Below are positions 43,684 to 51,822 of a stretch of DNA of 59,288 nucleotides, piece by piece. Both the position numbers and the translations under genes were made by a program. The notes below the pieces were generated by a model, which was not told the origin of the DNA, did no database searches, and saw only the letters and a program-made list of their open reading frames with translations. Source of the DNA: Planctomycetota bacterium. GTDB taxonomy: Bacteria; Planctomycetota; B15-G4; JADJEK01. Location: positions 1 to 59,288 of the forward strand of contig JACQZJ010000050.1 of the NCBI GenBank assembly GCA_016213895.1, given 5' to 3'. Position 1 is the stretch's first letter. Each line of letters opens with the position of its first letter.

Positions 43684-44751
43684 ATGAGAATCCAGGGTTA
43701 TGAGATGCGCGCCGTGGGCGAACCGCTCGCCCTCTCGAGCCGCGACATCGGCGATCCCGGACCCGGCCAGGCGCTGGTCGAGGTCGCGGGCTGCGGCGTC
43801 TGCCACACCGACCTAGGCTTCCTCTTCGAGGGCGTGCCGGTGCGCCACGCGCTGCCCCTGGTGCTGGGCCATGAAGTGGCGGGCAAGGTGGTGGCGCAGG
43901 GGCCGGGTGATCGGACGCTCCTCGGCCAGAGCGTCATCGTGCCGGCCGTCATGCCGTGCGGCGAGTGCGCCCTCTGCCGGCGCGGCCGGGGCGACATCTG
44001 CAAAGCGCAGCTCTTCCCCGGCAACGACGACCACGGCGGCTTCGCCAGCCACGTGCTGGTGCCGGCGCGCGCCCTGTGCGAGGTCCCGCAGGGGAGCGTG
44101 GACGACGCCGGCCTGGCGCGCCTCTCCGTGGTGGCGGACGCCGTCTCCACGGCCTACGAGGCGGTGCGGAAGAGCGGGCTCGAGCAGGGTGACTTCGCCA
44201 TCTTCGTCGGCGCCGGCGGCGTCGGCGGCTTCGGCGTGCAGATCGCGCGCGCCCTGGGGGCGCGCGTGCTCGCCATCGACGTTGACGCCGAACGCCTGGC
44301 GCTGCTCGCCAGGCACGGCGCGGAGTGGACGCTCAACGCACGCGAGCACGAGGCGAAGGACCTGAAGAAGAAGGTGCGCGACATCGCCAAGGAGGCGCGC
44401 CTCCCCGGCGTCATGTGGAAGGTCTTCGAGACCTCGGGCACCGGTCCAGGGCAGGAGACGGCCTTCAACCTGCTGGTGCACGGCGCCTACCTCGGCATCG
44501 TCGGGTTCCATCCAGGCGCCGTCACCGTGCGCCTGTCGAACGTGATGGCGTTCGCCGCGCGCGCCGAGGGCACGTGGGGCTGCGCGCCCGAGCGCTACCC
44601 CGAGCTCTTGCGCCTGGTCTTGGACGGCAGGGTCGCGGTCGAGCCCTTCGTCGAGGCCTTCCCCATGAGCCACATCAACGACGTCTTCGCCCGGCTGCGC
44701 CGCCACGAGCTGCGCAGGCGCCCGGTGCTCATCCCGGATTTCGCAAGCTGA
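43684..44751 (+). CDS. had: 6-hydroxycyclohex-1-ene-1-carbonyl-CoA dehydrogenase
   Basis: 355 residues of the zinc alcohol dehydrogenase family. Catalytic zinc ligands Cys37 and His63-Glu64 (GCGVCHTDLGF, LGHEVAGKV) and structural cysteines 92, 95, 98 and 106 are present, as is the NAD loop GAGGVGGFG. The segment FPGNDDHGGFASHV and the adjacent oah and dch genes mark it as Had, which oxidises the 6-hydroxy group to 6-oxocyclohex-1-ene-1-carbonyl-CoA with NAD+ in anaerobic benzoyl-CoA breakdown. AAAGGAG is 10 bases before the ATG. Without its neighbours it would be called only a medium-chain alcohol dehydrogenase. Confidence 0.9.
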   Translation: MRIQGYEMRAVGEPLALSSRDIGDPGPGQALVEVAGCGVCHTDLGFLFEGVPVRHALPLVLGHEVAGKVVAQGPGDRTLLGQSVIVPAVMPCGECALCRRGRGDICKAQLFPGNDDHGGFASHVLVPARALCEVPQGSVDDAGLARLSVVADAVSTAYEAVRKSGLEQGDFAIFVGAGGVGGFGVQIARALGARVLAIDVDAERLALLARHGAEWTLNAREHEAKDLKKKVRDIAKEARLPGVMWKVFETSGTGPGQETAFNLLVHGAYLGIVGFHPGAVTVRLSNVMAFAARAEGTWGCAPERYPELLRLVLDGRVAVEPFVEAFPMSHINDVFARLRRHELRRRPVLIPDFAS

Positions 44752-44774
44752 TCGGATTGGAGGACAAGAAGACC

Positions 44775-45872
44775 ATGGAATGGAAGAACCACGACCTTCC
44801 CGCGGAGTCCAGCTCGGGCATGGTCCGCTGCGAGGACAGACCGGTCCTCGACGCCGCCGGGCGTCCGGTCGAGGGCCTGCACTCCGCGTGGATCATCCTC
44901 GACAATCCCGAGCAGCTCAACTCGTACACCACCGAGATGGTGAAGGACGTGATCCTCGCCTTCCGCAGGGCGTCGAACGACCGCGCCGCCGTGGCGGCCG
45001 TGTTCACCGCCTCCGGAGACCGCGCCTTCTGCACCGGCGGCAACACCAAGGAGTACGCCGAGTACTACGCCGGCCAGCCCGGCGAGTACATGCAGTACAT
45101 GCGTCTGTTCAACGACATGGTCACCGCGATCCTGCACTGCGACCTGCCGGTCATTTGCCGCGTCAACGGCATGCGCATCGCCGGCGGCCAGGAGATCGGC
45201 ATGGCCTGCGACGTCACGGTCGCCTCCGACCTGGCGCAGTTCGGCCAGGCCGGCCCCAAGCACGGCTCGGCCCCGGATGGCGGCTCGACCGACTTCCTGC
45301 CGCTCTTCGTCGGCATCGAGCACGCCATGGTGAGCTGCACCCTGTGCGAGCCATGGACCGCCTACGAGGCCCACCGCCTCGGCCTGGTGCACGAGGTCGT
45401 GCCGGTGCTCGAGGTCGCGGGCAAGGTCGTGCCGAACCCGCTGGTCGAGACGCGCCAGTGGGTGGATGACGCGGGCCGCCTCGTCTTCGGCAAGCCGCTC
45501 GCCGGCGACGGCAAGGAGAAGGGCAAGGAGATCTTGAAGGCGGGCAAGATCAACCTGGCGCATCTCGACCGCGCGGTGGACCGCCTGGTCACCAAGTTCC
45601 TCTACACCATGCCCAACTGCATGACCAAGACCATCCTGTCGGTCAGGAAGCACAAGCTCGAGCACTGGGACAGGAACCGCGAGAGCAACCGCGCCTGGCT
45701 CGGCATGAACATGATGACCGAGGGGCGGGCCGGCTTCCGCGCCTTCAACGAGGCCGTGGGCCGCAACCGCGAGGCCGACTTCATCAAGCTGCGCCGCGCG
45801 CTGGCCCAGGGCGAGAAGTGGGGCCACGAACTGACCGAGTCGATCCTGCCGGCGAACGCGGAGAAGCGCTGA
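44775..45872 (+). CDS. oah: 6-oxocyclohex-1-ene-1-carbonyl-CoA hydrolase
   Basis: 365 residues, the length of Oah/BamA and longer than ordinary crotonases (~260). It adds water and hydrolytically opens the ring of 6-oxocyclohex-1-ene-1-carbonyl-CoA to 3-hydroxypimelyl-CoA. Crotonase-fold segments are ASGDRAFCTGGNTKEYAEYY and VNGMRIAGGQEIGMACD; the extended C terminus with FLYTMPNCMTKTILSVRKHK and GRNREADFIKLRRALAQGEK is typical of BamA, widely used as a marker gene for anaerobic aromatic degradation. It starts 23 bases after had with GGAGG upstream. Confidence 0.95.
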   Translation: MEWKNHDLPAESSSGMVRCEDRPVLDAAGRPVEGLHSAWIILDNPEQLNSYTTEMVKDVILAFRRASNDRAAVAAVFTASGDRAFCTGGNTKEYAEYYAGQPGEYMQYMRLFNDMVTAILHCDLPVICRVNGMRIAGGQEIGMACDVTVASDLAQFGQAGPKHGSAPDGGSTDFLPLFVGIEHAMVSCTLCEPWTAYEAHRLGLVHEVVPVLEVAGKVVPNPLVETRQWVDDAGRLVFGKPLAGDGKEKGKEILKAGKINLAHLDRAVDRLVTKFLYTMPNCMTKTILSVRKHKLEHWDRNRESNRAWLGMNMMTEGRAGFRAFNEAVGRNREADFIKLRRALAQGEKWGHELTESILPANAEKR

Positions 45873-45906
45873 ACGCGTTGCCGCGCGCCGTGGCCGAGGA
45901 CCAAGC

Positions 45907-46683
45907 ATGAGCGAGACCTCTTCTCCCGTCAGGACGGAGCTGCTGGAAGGCGGCTCCCTGCTCTGCGTGACGCTCGCCCGCCCCAAGGCGAACATCATCG
46001 ACACCGAGATGATCCAGGCGCTCGGCGCGGCGGTGAATGCCGCCGCCCGCGAGCCTGCTCTGCGCGCGGTCCTCTTCCAGGGCGAGGGCAGGCACTTCTC
46101 GTTCGGGGCGTCGGTCGACGAGCACCGCCCGGAGCGCGTCGGCCGCATGCTGCCGGCCTTCCATCGCCTGTTCCGCGACTTGGCGGACACGAACCGCGTC
46201 CTCTTGGCCGCGGTGAACGGTCTTTGCCTCGGCGGCGGCATGGAGCTGGCCGTCTTTTGCCATCGCGTCTTCGCCTCGCCCGACGCCCAGTTCGGCAATC
46301 CGGAGATCAAGCTCGGCGTGTTCGCGCCCATGGCGTCGCTCGTCCTCCCCCATCGCTGCCGCCAGGGCGCGGTGGACGACATCCTGCTCAGCGGACGCAA
46401 CCTGAAGGCGGACGAGGCGCTCGCCCTGGGCGTGGTCGACGAGATCGCCCAGGATCCCGCCCAGGCCGCCCTGGAGTGGCACGGGAAGCACCTGCTGCCC
46501 CTCTCGGCCGCTGCGCTCCGCCACGCGAGCCGCGCCGCGCGCCTCAAGCTCCTCCAGGACCTTGACGAGGTGCTGCCGCGCCTGGAGCGCCTCTACCTCG
46601 AAGAGCTGATGTCCACGCACGACGCGGCCGAAGGCATCGCCGCCTTCATCGAGAAGAGGGCGCCAGCCTGGCGGCACGAGTAG
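45907..46683 (+). CDS. dch: Cyclohexa-1,5-diene-1-carbonyl-CoA hydratase
   Basis: 258 residues, crotonase family. It hydrates the dienoyl-CoA product of benzoyl-CoA reductase to 6-hydroxycyclohex-1-ene-1-carbonyl-CoA, the substrate of Had. The segment FSFGASVDEHRPERVGRMLP is diagnostic of Dch, and NGLCLGGGMELAVFC forms the oxyanion hole region. It lies 34 bases after oah; with had and oah it completes the three-step sequence hydratase, dehydrogenase, ring-opening hydrolase. Benzoyl-CoA reductase itself (bcr or bam) is not in the window. Confidence 0.93.
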   Translation: MSETSSPVRTELLEGGSLLCVTLARPKANIIDTEMIQALGAAVNAAAREPALRAVLFQGEGRHFSFGASVDEHRPERVGRMLPAFHRLFRDLADTNRVLLAAVNGLCLGGGMELAVFCHRVFASPDAQFGNPEIKLGVFAPMASLVLPHRCRQGAVDDILLSGRNLKADEALALGVVDEIAQDPAQAALEWHGKHLLPLSAAALRHASRAARLKLLQDLDEVLPRLERLYLEELMSTHDAAEGIAAFIEKRAPAWRHE

Positions 46684-46701
46684 CGGCCCTCTTCGCCGGC
46701 T

Positions 46702-46739
46702 GCCGTGCCCGGGACGGAAACCCCGTGCCGGGCTACGGC
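46702..46739. terminator. Imperfect hairpin between convergent genes
   Basis: GCCGT-CCCGG (46702-46712) pairs with CCGGG-ACGGC (46728-46739) with small bulges. It spans the gap between dch and the convergent membrane-protein gene and probably terminates one or both. Confidence 0.4.
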
Positions 46740-47698
46740 CCTCGTTTCTCGGCGGCTTCGGCGCCTTCCTTCCGTCCGGCCTCCGCGACGTCGAGGCCTT
46801 CCGCGTAGGGATCGAAGGGCAGCCCGAAGTCCAGGTGCGTGAAGGACCGCGGCGGCAGCGCCTCATCTCCCGCGCTCAGGTCCACCTCCACCTCGAACGG
46901 CTTGACCAGCTTCTCGAGCACCTCCGGGAACTCGGCAGCGAGAACGGCCGAGAGCACGTACTTCGTGGGGTACAAGCCCTCGAAGCGGAAGTATCCCGGC
47001 AGGAACTTCGGCGGCAGCGGATCTGGCGGCCCCTCCGGCAGGGCCTCCTTGGGAAAGCCGAGGCTGACCGCCTCGCCGCGCGCGACCACCTGACCATTGC
47101 ACGCAATGCGCAACGTGAGCCACAGCGCCGCACCGGGATGCACGTGCGTGAGGTTCCCGGACAGAACCCTCGTACCGGGGAGGAACAGGTCGAGCGTCGT
47201 GACCTGGTCCTTCCAGATGGTGAGCGCCGCCAGGCTCGTGAAGGTCGAGTTGTAGGCCCCGTCCCCGCGGATCCCGGCCGCCCACTGGCCGGCCGGCAGG
47301 CGCTCCCTCCAGTAGTCGCCCTCGCTGTCGGTCGTGTCGCTCACCGTCGCCGAGGTGAATGGCAGGCGTCCGTCTTGCTGGAGGAACACCACGACCCGGT
47401 ACGGGAGCCGCTTTCCCCGGTCATCGAACAGCGTGCCCCGGACGGCGCCGTACCCCTGCGGGGCTGTCTCCGGCTCGCCTGCCGCAGCCGGCGCGTCCGC
47501 CGCCGTTCCGGGCTCGGCAAGAACCCCGTCGCGCACGGGCAGCGTCAGCTCGGGCGGCGCAAATGCCCTCCTGCCGCCCGGCGCCGCGGCCGGCACCATG
47601 GCGGCTGACTCGCCCGGCTTCAGCAGGACAGCCATCGAGGCCGCCATCAAGAGCAGAAGGACGGCCGCGGCCAGGAAGACGCGCTTCCGCTTCAGCAC
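46733..47698 (-). CDS. Membrane-anchored protein with carboxypeptidase-regulatory-like domain
   Basis: About 321 residues. KRKRVFLAAAVLLLLMAASM at the N terminus is a membrane anchor or uncleaved signal. Residues ~85-190 (GAVRGTLFDDRGKRLPYRVV, then DSEGDYWRERLPAGQW) resemble a carboxypeptidase-regulatory/Cna-B-like beta sandwich; the rest is also beta-rich. The GTG at 47698 overlaps the stop of the upstream gene and has AGGA about 9 bases before it; GTG at 47704 is the alternative. It is coupled to the secreted protein gene 47692-48165, suggesting the two products act together at the surface. Function unknown. Confidence 0.65.
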   Translation of the reverse strand: MLKRKRVFLAAAVLLLLMAASMAVLLKPGESAAMVPAAAPGGRRAFAPPELTLPVRDGVLAEPGTAADAPAAAGEPETAPQGYGAVRGTLFDDRGKRLPYRVVVFLQQDGRLPFTSATVSDTTDSEGDYWRERLPAGQWAAGIRGDGAYNSTFTSLAALTIWKDQVTTLDLFLPGTRVLSGNLTHVHPGAALWLTLRIACNGQVVARGEAVSLGFPKEALPEGPPDPLPPKFLPGYFRFEGLYPTKYVLSAVLAAEFPEVLEKLVKPFEVEVDLSAGDEALPPRSFTHLDFGLPFDPYAEGLDVAEAGRKEGAEAAEKRGP

Positions 47699-48165
47699 GG
47701 GCACACGTCCTGGACACCGGACCTGATGTAGTAGATCTCGTACGTGCGCCACGTGATGGTCTCGGTCGTCCCGTGGATGCCGGGGAGATCGAAGTGCATG
47801 TACGTGAGCGTATGCGTGACGGTCCTCCTGACCTTCCACTCGACGTACACCTCGATGCAGTCTCCCTCCGTGCCGCCGTTCATGCTCTGGCCATTGGGAC
47901 CGCTCAGGGAGCCGCCCTTGTTGCCGACCTTGAGCGTGGTGCCCGAGCCTGTGCCGAGTTCCGCCTGGCCCATCTCGTCGTCCGAGAACACGTCGTGCTC
48001 GTAGCCCTGGGCTGAGTCGATGGCGTCATCCGGGCCCACGTCCGGATTGCTGAAGTCCACCGCCACCTCCCCGCCCTCAGGCACGCACGGCGGGTCGGCG
48101 AGAGCCGCGCCCGGCGGCAGCAGCATGAGCGCCGCGATCCACGCCACGATCTTCTTGAGCAGCAT
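47692..48165 (-). CDS. Small secreted protein, unknown function
   Basis: 157 residues with a clear signal peptide (MLLKKIVAWIAALMLLPPGA, cleavage after ALA). The mature part is acidic in the middle (DDAIDSAQGYEHDVFSDDE), beta-rich at the end (VEWKVRRTVTHTLTYMHFDL) and closes with CPC. The ATG at 48165 is favoured because GGGAG lies 7 bases upstream; an ATG two codons earlier (48171) is possible. It overlaps the next gene and is divergent from a sigma-like factor gene, with an 18-base palindrome in between. No family recognised. Confidence 0.65.
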   Translation of the reverse strand: MLLKKIVAWIAALMLLPPGAALADPPCVPEGGEVAVDFSNPDVGPDDAIDSAQGYEHDVFSDDEMGQAELGTGSGTTLKVGNKGGSLSGPNGQSMNGGTEGDCIEVYVEWKVRRTVTHTLTYMHFDLPGIHGTTETITWRTYEIYYIRSGVQDVCPC

Positions 48166-48349
48166 GTCCATTCTCCCTTCGGTTCTCCTTGCTGGACCCC
48201 GAGCGTGGTGGAGAGACCAGCGCTCAGGAAGCGCCGCCAGCGATCCAGCGGCCTCGTACAGAGAGGCAGTCCTCGCGGACCGATCGTGACCGCATTCTCC
48301 ACGTTTCTTGTCCTCCGTCGCGGCGATTCTCGGCTCTCCCGCCACGCGC

Positions 48350-48367
48350 GCGGTGCAATTGCACCGC
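48350..48367. promoter_or_regulatory. 18-base perfect palindrome, putative operator
   Basis: GCGGTGCAATTGCACCGC, flanked further out by CCACG (48342-48346) and CGTGG (48369-48373). It lies in the 263-base divergent region between the sigma-like gene (61 bases upstream of its ATG) and the secreted-protein genes. Confidence 0.6.
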
Positions 48368-48428
48368 CCGTGGACATACATCATGAGGACGAAGACGCGA
48401 GGGCATCGCGGCGCCGGGGAGGCGCCCT

Positions 48429-48977
48429 ATGAAGGCGACACCGACTTGCGTCGCGGACCTGCTCGGGGAGCCGAGAACGAGTCGGAGTCTCCTGCTGCTG
48501 GTCCAACTGCTGTACGGCGACCTCTGCGCCGAGGTAGCCTGGAGGGCGCGCGCCGCCGGGGCGCGCGTGGATGCCTGCGAAATCGTCCACGCGGGCGCGC
48601 TGCGTGCGCTGGCGGCCTGGCCTCGATTCCGGGGCCGCCATTCCAGGTCGTTCTGGAGCTGGTTCAGCTTCTACGTCCGATCGGAGATCTGGAGGCACCT
48701 GCGCGCCCGAACCGCGGCTGCCAAGGATGGGATCCGGCGCCAGGAAGATGATCGTCCGGTTGCGGACCCAGCGCGCCGCGCGCTGCTGCTGGACGAGGTG
48801 CTCCACCTGTTCGGTAGTCTCGATCCGAGGTCATGCTGGACGCTCTGGCAGTCGCTGCTTGGCCTTCCCACCGCGGAAATCGCGCGCCGCGCGGCGCGTT
48901 CGCCCTCGGCGGTGCGGAAGTCCCTGAGGCGGATCCGAGCCAGCCTGCGGGTGCGCTGCCAAGGCTTGCTGTCCTGA
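48429..48977 (+). CDS. Sigma-70-like (ECF-type) transcription factor, putative
   Basis: 182 residues. Residues ~25-100 have the helical pattern of sigma region 2 (AWPRFRGRHSRSFWSWFSFY, VRSEIWRHLRAR) and residues ~125-175 resemble region 4 with a helix-turn-helix (LLGLPTAEIARRAARSPSAV followed by RKSLRRIRASLR). GGGGAGG precedes the ATG. Divergent from two genes for exported proteins. The sequence is distant from classical ECF factors, so the call rests mainly on layout; no anti-sigma gene is recognisable. Confidence 0.6.
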   Translation: MKATPTCVADLLGEPRTSRSLLLLVQLLYGDLCAEVAWRARAAGARVDACEIVHAGALRALAAWPRFRGRHSRSFWSWFSFYVRSEIWRHLRARTAAAKDGIRRQEDDRPVADPARRALLLDEVLHLFGSLDPRSCWTLWQSLLGLPTAEIARRAARSPSAVRKSLRRIRASLRVRCQGLLS

Positions 48978-49498
48978 ACGAGTCCGTAGGCCGCGGCAGG
49001 CCCGCAGCCTTGATTCTCGTTGCGGTCCCGCGGCAAGAGCAAAGGCGGCCGGCCCGGCATCTGCTGCGCGCGCTCCTACTTGCGCGTCACGCGACCGTGA
49101 ACCGCGCATGCCCCGGGTGAAGACGCATTGGCGCCTCTTCCCCGCCCGGGCGGAGGTCCGCGCCGGGAGTGCCTCGCAGTCGACTCCAAGAGTCGAGGAG
49201 CGCGCGCTGGGTGGTGTCGTGTCCTGGGTGCGTTCCCAGGCCGGCCTGGCGCTCTATCGGCCGGGGGCGGGCGCCTCCTGGAGTCCGCGCGCCCGCGCCG
49301 GCGTTACTCGTGGCTCCTCCCTGTCCCCGTCTCGTAACGCAACGGCCGCATCGTTACGCGTCCAGACGCCGGAATCCGGCTGTTTTCGCCGCCTTGGCGT
49401 TGGGCACGGGGCTTGCAGCGTGTCCCGCGCCAGCGGCCGGCGGGGCGCGCCTCTTGCGGCGGCCCGCAGCCTCATCGTCCACCAGAACGGAGGGTTCC
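48978..49498. other. Intergenic region, no gene recognised
   Basis: 521 bases. Frames through it are shadows of composition. The only structure I can support is CGTAACG (49333-49339) with its inverted copy CGTTACG (49352-49358), about 140 bases before the next ATG; it could be a regulatory site or hairpin. Confidence 0.5.
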
Positions 49499-50941
49499 AT
49501 GAACGTCTCGCTCTGTGCTTTCCTGATTGCACTTGCCTCGACCGCGGCGACCGACCTGAAGCCCGATCGCGTGGCTCTGCTGCGCGTCAACCAGGCCCAG
49601 AAGGGCGAGCCGCTCTCGCTGTGGATGTACAAGAGCGACGGCCCTGCCGCGGACTTCTGCGGCGCCTTCTGCCTGAGCGACACCAAGCTCCCCAAGACGC
49701 AGGGCAAGCGGCCGGTGCGCCACCACTTCCCGGCCGACTTCGACGGCGACGGCGTGGACGAGCTGCTGCTCGTGCGCGAGAGAGTGGACGCCTCCGACCA
49801 CGGCCTGCAGCTGCGCGTGTACCGCATGCCGGACTACATCTGGGGAGACACGGGCAAGGCGCTGCTCTCGACCAAGAAGAACGACTTGGGCAGCGCGGCC
49901 GGCGACCTGCGCGTGCTGCTGATCGGCGCCGTGGACGCGGACGGCAGCGGCGCGGACGAGCTGCTCATCGTGCGCGAGAGAACCAGCGGGGAGCAGGTGC
50001 TGGAGATCCGCCGGCTGCCCCCGGACAAGAGCGAACCCATGGGCCCGCCCATCCGCTCCGATCAGACGTTCGGGCAGGCCGCACTCGACGCCAACGTGGC
50101 GATCGCCGGCGCCGACCTGCAGGGAGACGGCGCCGAGGAGGTCGTGGTCATCCGGCGCGCGCAAGGCGGCAAGGAGAGCCTGCTGGTGTTCCAGCCTCCG
50201 GCCGCGCCGTGCGGCGAGACAGGCGCGCCGCTCGCATCGTACGACGACGTGACCGCGCCCGCCGGCTGGTCCAACGTCGCGCTCGGCCGCATTCGCATGG
50301 AGGAGAACAAGCCCGAGCGCGTCGTCTTCACCCAGGCGACGGCGGCGGGTGCGACGCGCATTCTCGTCTATCCGCTGCCGAGCAGCGTCGCCCAGCAGCT
50401 CCCCGCGCCCTCCTCCTTCGACGAGACCCCCGGCCACCACGGACCCGAGAGGCCGCTCGTCGCCGCCTTCGGCTTCCGCGACAACCCCGAGCCGCTGCCG
50501 AGCCAGCCCTCGCTGAACGGCGCCTTCAAGCTGGCCTTCACCTTCCCCATCTTGACGGGCGACGACTTGTCCTGGACCGGGACCATCGGACCGTTCCACG
50601 GCGCCACCGCCCAGCTCGTCGGCGGCACCAACTGGACGCTCACCATGGACGGCACGGGCACGGTCCTGCAGGGCACGCTCAAGGGCGGGCTGAAGAGCGG
50701 CTCCACGATCACCTTCCCCTCGCCGACCATCAGCTACAAGGTGACGCAGCCGAGCGAGATCGCCGCGGTCGGCGACGTCATCGTCATCACCTACGCCAAG
50801 GCGACCCTCTCCATCGACGGCACCGGAATCGTGACCCTGACCGAGGACGTGGCCGGCCCGCCCGGGACGAGCGAGCTGCGCGACGCGAGCGGCACGGTCA
50901 AGCGCCAGGTCTCGGCCTACTCCTTCAAGAACGACAAGTAG
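49499..50941 (+). CDS. Secreted FG-GAP/VCBS-repeat protein
   Basis: 480 residues from an ATG with GGAGGG 4 bases upstream. Short signal peptide (MNVSLCAFLIALASTAA). Three calcium-binding FG-GAP-like repeats are visible: DFDGDGVDELLLVR, AVDADGSGADELLIVR and ADLQGDGAEEVVVIR, spaced ~70 residues, consistent with an integrin-like propeller over the first ~300 residues. The C-terminal ~170 residues are beta-rich with Gly/Thr (GTVLQGTLKGGLKSGSTITF). Probably a surface or periplasmic binding protein; ligand unknown. Confidence 0.75.
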   Translation: MNVSLCAFLIALASTAATDLKPDRVALLRVNQAQKGEPLSLWMYKSDGPAADFCGAFCLSDTKLPKTQGKRPVRHHFPADFDGDGVDELLLVRERVDASDHGLQLRVYRMPDYIWGDTGKALLSTKKNDLGSAAGDLRVLLIGAVDADGSGADELLIVRERTSGEQVLEIRRLPPDKSEPMGPPIRSDQTFGQAALDANVAIAGADLQGDGAEEVVVIRRAQGGKESLLVFQPPAAPCGETGAPLASYDDVTAPAGWSNVALGRIRMEENKPERVVFTQATAAGATRILVYPLPSSVAQQLPAPSSFDETPGHHGPERPLVAAFGFRDNPEPLPSQPSLNGAFKLAFTFPILTGDDLSWTGTIGPFHGATAQLVGGTNWTLTMDGTGTVLQGTLKGGLKSGSTITFPSPTISYKVTQPSEIAAVGDVIVITYAKATLSIDGTGIVTLTEDVAGPPGTSELRDASGTVKRQVSAYSFKNDK

Positions 50942-51047
50942 GCCAGCGCCGCGCCGCCGGGAATGCCGTAGCCCGCTCTCCGCTCGGACCCTACGCTTCA
51001 GCGGACGCTGGACCGCGCGCCCACGGCCCCGAGGGCAGCAACCGACC

Positions 51048-51749
51048 ATGGAACCATTCGCGCCGTACGGCAAGACGCACTTCGCGATGCTCCTGCTGTG
51101 CGCGGCCGGCTGGCTGCTTGCCATACGCGCGGCGCGCCGCCGGCGCGACACGCCGCGCGAGCGCGGCTTCCGCCTGGCGCTCGGCCTTTTCATCCTGCTG
51201 CTGAACACGGCCTGGCTGGCGTGCAAGGTCACGCCTGGCCGCTTCGAGCTCGCCACCTCGCTGCCGCTGCACCTCTGCGACGCCGCCTGGATGGCGGCGG
51301 TCTGGTCGCTCCTCTCCGGCGGCGACCCGCGGCGCCTGCGGCATCAGCTCGTCTACTACTGGGGCCTGGGCTTGAGCCCGCTCGGCCTCCTCACGCCCGA
51401 CCTCGAGGCGAGCCCGGCCGCGATCAGCTTCTGGGCTTTCTGGCTCCGCCACTGGCAGATCGTGGGCGCGGCGCTGGTCAACCTCGCCGCGTTCCGCGTG
51501 CGACCGAGCTGGCGCGGCTTCTTCGGCGCGTGCGCGGTGACGGCCGCGCTCGTGGCGCCGGTGACGCTCTTCAACGCCGTCTTCGCCACTCCCTACTTCT
51601 ACACCGGCCCATCGGTCCCGGAGAACCCAACGCCTCTCGACCTGCTCGGCCGCTGGCCGCTGCGCATCGTCTGGATCGTGCTGCTCACCGCCCTGCTCTT
51701 CTTCCTGATGACGCTGCCGGCCGCGTTGCGCCGGAAGCCCGGCGCCTGA
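51048..51749 (+). CDS. TIGR02206-type integral membrane protein
   Basis: 233 residues with six or seven hydrophobic segments. The family landmarks are LPLHLCDAAWMAAVWSLL in the third helix and FATPYFYTGPSVPENPTPLD between the last helices, followed by WPLRIVWIVLLTALLFFLMT. This family (YwaF-like) is widespread and has no assigned function. It sits alone between the FG-GAP gene and transaldolase. Confidence 0.8.
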   Translation: MEPFAPYGKTHFAMLLLCAAGWLLAIRAARRRRDTPRERGFRLALGLFILLLNTAWLACKVTPGRFELATSLPLHLCDAAWMAAVWSLLSGGDPRRLRHQLVYYWGLGLSPLGLLTPDLEASPAAISFWAFWLRHWQIVGAALVNLAAFRVRPSWRGFFGACAVTAALVAPVTLFNAVFATPYFYTGPSVPENPTPLDLLGRWPLRIVWIVLLTALLFFLMTLPAALRRKPGA

Positions 51750-51754
51750 GGTCG

Positions 51755-51784
51755 TTGGACTGCGCGGCCGCCGGCCGCTATAAA
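51755..51784 (+). promoter_or_regulatory. Promoter of tal
   Basis: TTGGAC (51755-51760), 18-base spacer, TATAAA (51779-51784), 38 bases before the ATG at 51823; the AT-rich hexamer stands out in very GC-rich surroundings. Confidence 0.6.
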
Positions 51785-51822
51785 CGCGCGCGGGCGATCC
51801 TCGCCGCCAAGGAGAGACGAAC

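Noticed and set aside
49108-51204. 698-codon plus frame across the FG-GAP gene
   Set aside because: Arg-rich shadow; FG-GAP repeats and the signal peptide are in the 49499 frame.
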